The notes under the pieces: model-generated
What the model was told of the DNA's origin: nothing
The model's input: only the letters and a program-made list of their open reading frames with translations
The model's database searches: none
Program-made: the position numbers and the translations under genes
Part shown: positions 61,965-64,000 of the stretch, piece by piece
How positions within the stretch are numbered: position 1 is the first letter of the stretch
Layout: each line of letters opens with the position of its first letter
NCBI RefSeq assembly: GCF_037038585.1
Contig: NC_092524.1
Coordinates: forward strand, 46,523,001-46,587,000
From: Patagioenas fasciata
Lineage: Eukaryota > Chordata > Aves > Columbiformes > Columbidae
DNA length: 64,000 nt
Direction of reading: 5' to 3'

Positions 61965-62311
61965 GTAAGTGGATGTTGCAATGGGGCGACTGCTGTCACT
62001 CCTCCTCCTTCCAGACTCCCATCATCCTCCACAGTGACACTCAGCTGCATAAAATACACAGCCCTATCATGCAAACAACTTCCACTCTGCTTTCAAGTCT
62101 GTTCTTCTCTACAGTGTGGCTTTCATACTTGTTTGTGTCTGTAAATAGTGTGGGTAAAGGTATCTGCTGTGCAGATGAGGCTCCTGCTGTTGTCCTGGAC
62201 AAAGTATAAGTCCCTTATGAGGCAAATGTGCCTATCTCTAGCAAGACCTACCTGGTGAAATGATGTCCAGTTTGTCACTCTATGTAAGACTGTGACTGTA
62301 TGTGTTCATAG
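61965..62311 (+). other. IFT43: IFT43 intron 7
   Basis: This 347-bp intron (GTAAGT to TTCATAG) has nothing further recognised. Confidence 0.9.
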
Positions 62312-62374
62312 GATGGAGAAATTGACCTGAAGCTTCTCACCAAAGTTTTGGCTCCTGAGCATGAACTACAAGAG
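62312..62374 (+). CDS. IFT43: IFT43 exon 8
   Basis: This 63-nt phase-0 exon encodes residues 147-167, DGEIDLKLLTKVLAPEHELQ then E. It is nearly identical to the human protein at this place. The acceptor is GTTCATAG and the donor is CAAGAG|GTCAGTC. Being a multiple of three, it could be skipped without a frameshift. Confidence 0.97.
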
Positions 62375-63195
62375 GTCAGTCTTTCTTTTGTTGGAACACC
62401 AACAAGGCAAAAGCTTCTTATGTGTTTCAGACTATAGGAATGTAAACTTTTGTCGGTGGGGCAGAGGAGAGAGATTAGGAGGAGCCTGTGAAGAAGAGGT
62501 TGTTGAAGAGGATGGAGGTCTGATTTCCCCAGCAGATTATTTTGGAGATACATAGGGCTTTCTCTGTGTGAGATTATGGCATCACTATGATTGGCCTCCT
62601 TCTGTAGCAAAGAGCTGGAAAGGAAAATGCCTAGCAATGTCACAGATCCCTGCAGAAACAGTGTGCTGTGTTTTGTCTTTTGGTAGCAACCATGGGCTCC
62701 AGGAAGTTTTGCAGGGCTATATAGACAGACAAAGGCAAAAAAGCATTTGGAGTTTGGGCAGAGGGGTGTGTTAAAGCATGACAGAACAACCTCAGTATGA
62801 CTGGTGGGGCAGGAGCTCAAGACTTGCAACCAAGGATTTCTGCAGCTCAGAAATGAAAATGCTTCAGCGGAGGTGCAGAAGGGTGGGAGATTTTTATGGG
62901 TATTCTTTACACCCTGTCCAGGAGTAGATTAGGTTTATAAATATAAAAAAACCTGTCATTTACAGAATTTTTGAATATGAATAATTCAGTCAAAATCTTT
63001 CAATTGCAGCAGAGATTTGCATTTCATTCTGGCTAGAATTCCTGTTCTAGCCAACTGAATCTATGACTTCCCTGGCAGGGGCAGTTACCATTCTGTTTCT
63101 CTCTTTGCTGTTCATCTTGAATATTTGGCATAATTCAGAAACCTTTTGGTGTCACCAGTAACATTTCAGCATGCTTGTCTTTTTCCTCTGGGTAG
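62375..63195 (+). other. IFT43: IFT43 intron 8
   Basis: This 821-bp intron (GTCAGT to CTGGGTAG) has nothing further recognised. Confidence 0.9.
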
Positions 63196-63306
63196 GATGA
63201 CGTCAGCTGGAATTGGGACCATCTCTTCACAGAGGTGTCGTCGGAACTAGTGACTGAGTGGGACCTGGGACTGTCTGAGAGAGAGGACCACCTCAGTGTG
63301 CCCTAG
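63196..63306 (+). CDS. IFT43: IFT43 exon 9 (last coding exon, stop)
   Basis: The last coding exon encodes residues 168-203, [20 protein letters not shown] followed by [16 protein letters not shown] and a TAG stop at 63304-63306. The [13 protein letters not shown] motif is the conserved end of IFT43. The full protein is 203 residues, against 208 for the human form from memory. IFT43 is a peripheral subunit of IFT-A, needed for retrograde transport in cilia; human mutations cause cranioectodermal dysplasia (established knowledge). The final ten residues diverge from mammals, as usual. Confidence 0.97.
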   Translation, partial: DDVSWNWDHLFTEVSSELVTEWDLGLSEREDHLSVP

Positions 63307-63411
63307 AGCATTGGTACACCAGACATCTCATACACGCATCTCCTGTAAACAGTTTAGCACTTTACTTTTCTGTTCACTCGTTTATAGTGTAGAATTTATT
63401 TTGGACATGAA

Positions 63412-63417
63412 AATAAA
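63412..63417 (+). promoter_or_regulatory. IFT43: Polyadenylation signal (proximal) of IFT43
   Basis: AATAAA 106 bp downstream of the stop codon. Confidence 0.65.
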
Positions 63418-63469
63418 TAGGACCTTGCTTAGTAGGAAAACCGCTTGGGAGAAGTTTCACGTATTTTGT

Positions 63470-63475
63470 AATAAA
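63470..63475 (+). promoter_or_regulatory. IFT43: Polyadenylation signal (distal) of IFT43
   Basis: AATAAA 164 bp downstream of the stop codon, followed by TTTGTTCTC, a plausible U-rich downstream element. Confidence 0.6.
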
Positions 63476-63490
63476 AATATTTGTTCTCAA

Positions 63491-64000
63491 AAGAGATTGA
63501 GAATTCTATACACAAAATATTTGCTTTTGGACAGTTGCTTCTACCTCACTAGCACCTTTAGATAACTGCAACAGCTGATTTTTTCCTCTTCCCAAACACA
63601 GCATCTCTGGGTGGACCATCTTACAGTGGAGTGTGGTTTTCATTGATGACTATCAGAGAAGCTTAGACTGATAGAATTTGTTTGCCTAGGACATCGATAT
63701 TACCATCCTCCTCACAAGAGATGCCACAAGTTCTCAGGATTCCCATTTTACATTTCATTCAGCAGCCTCCAGCCATCCCCTGTCAGTTTAACCTCTCTCC
63801 TGGAACATTACCTCTGTATTGACTAGGAGTAAGCAGCATCACCTATTAAACAGCCAACATCGCTTCTTACAGCACCTCTTTTTCCCCTTGAGGTGTCCCA
63901 GTTAAGTTCTGACCAGGTCTAACCCTGCTTAGCTTTGCAATCAGATGAGATAGAACAGAACAGAGATAGCTTCAGGCAATAGGTAGCTTGCAATGAAAAT
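63491..64000. other. Downstream flank of IFT43
   Basis: No coding exon, repeat or RNA gene is recognised in this stretch. Confidence 0.6.

Larger units (their letters stand above)
63307..63490 (+). other. IFT43: IFT43 3' untranslated region (inferred)
   Basis: The stretch from the stop codon to about 15 bp beyond the second polyadenylation signal. It is AT-rich and short. The true cleavage site was not determined. Confidence 0.6.

Overview
The window looks like a stretch of an avian nuclear genome (a bird, most likely not chicken itself; I cannot name the species). The evidence is vertebrate split genes with GT-AG introns, CpG islands at promoters, several CR1 LINE 3' ends of the bird type (one full 3' end finishing in the terminal ATTCTATGAT motif), and a solo LTR. 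Nearly all the DNA is intron or intergenic; only about 1.4 kb is coding, and most open reading frames here are chance frames.

Layout. (1) Positions 1-10,890, minus strand: the 5' half of TGFB3 (transforming growth factor beta-3). Exons 4, 3, 2 and 1 are present with consistent splice sites and phases and encode the first 251 residues (signal peptide and most of the latency-associated peptide). The remaining exons, including the RGD motif, the furin site and the mature cytokine, lie to the left of position 1. The promoter has a TATA box and a CRE-like site inside a large CpG island (about 9,560-11,420). (2) Positions 10,890-17,050: a head-to-head intergenic space with two CR1 fragments and an inverted-repeat element. 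(3) Positions 17,050-63,490, plus strand: the complete IFT43 gene, nine coding exons giving a 203-residue subunit of the ciliary retrograde transport complex IFT-A. The exons join in frame: 54+87+68+33+47+73+76+63+111 nt, stop included. (4) Positions 63,490-64,000: downstream flank with nothing recognised.

The two genes are functionally unrelated but are also head-to-head neighbours in mammals, which supports both calls. The accessory content sits in the IFT43 introns: a 175-bp near-perfect palindromic MITE in intron 2, an orphan CpG island in intron 3, and in intron 6 a 1,105-bp solo LTR in antisense orientation with a 5-bp target duplication.

The most unusual structure is inside that LTR: 13 small dyads (5-bp arms, mostly 6-nt loops) spaced about 31 bp apart. 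They fall into two arm classes (CTCGC/GCGAG and CGTGC/GCACG) in which both arms change together. This compensatory pattern suggests conserved RNA hairpins or a helically phased array of palindromic protein-binding sites in the presumed R region of the retrovirus. It is the best candidate here for something undescribed.
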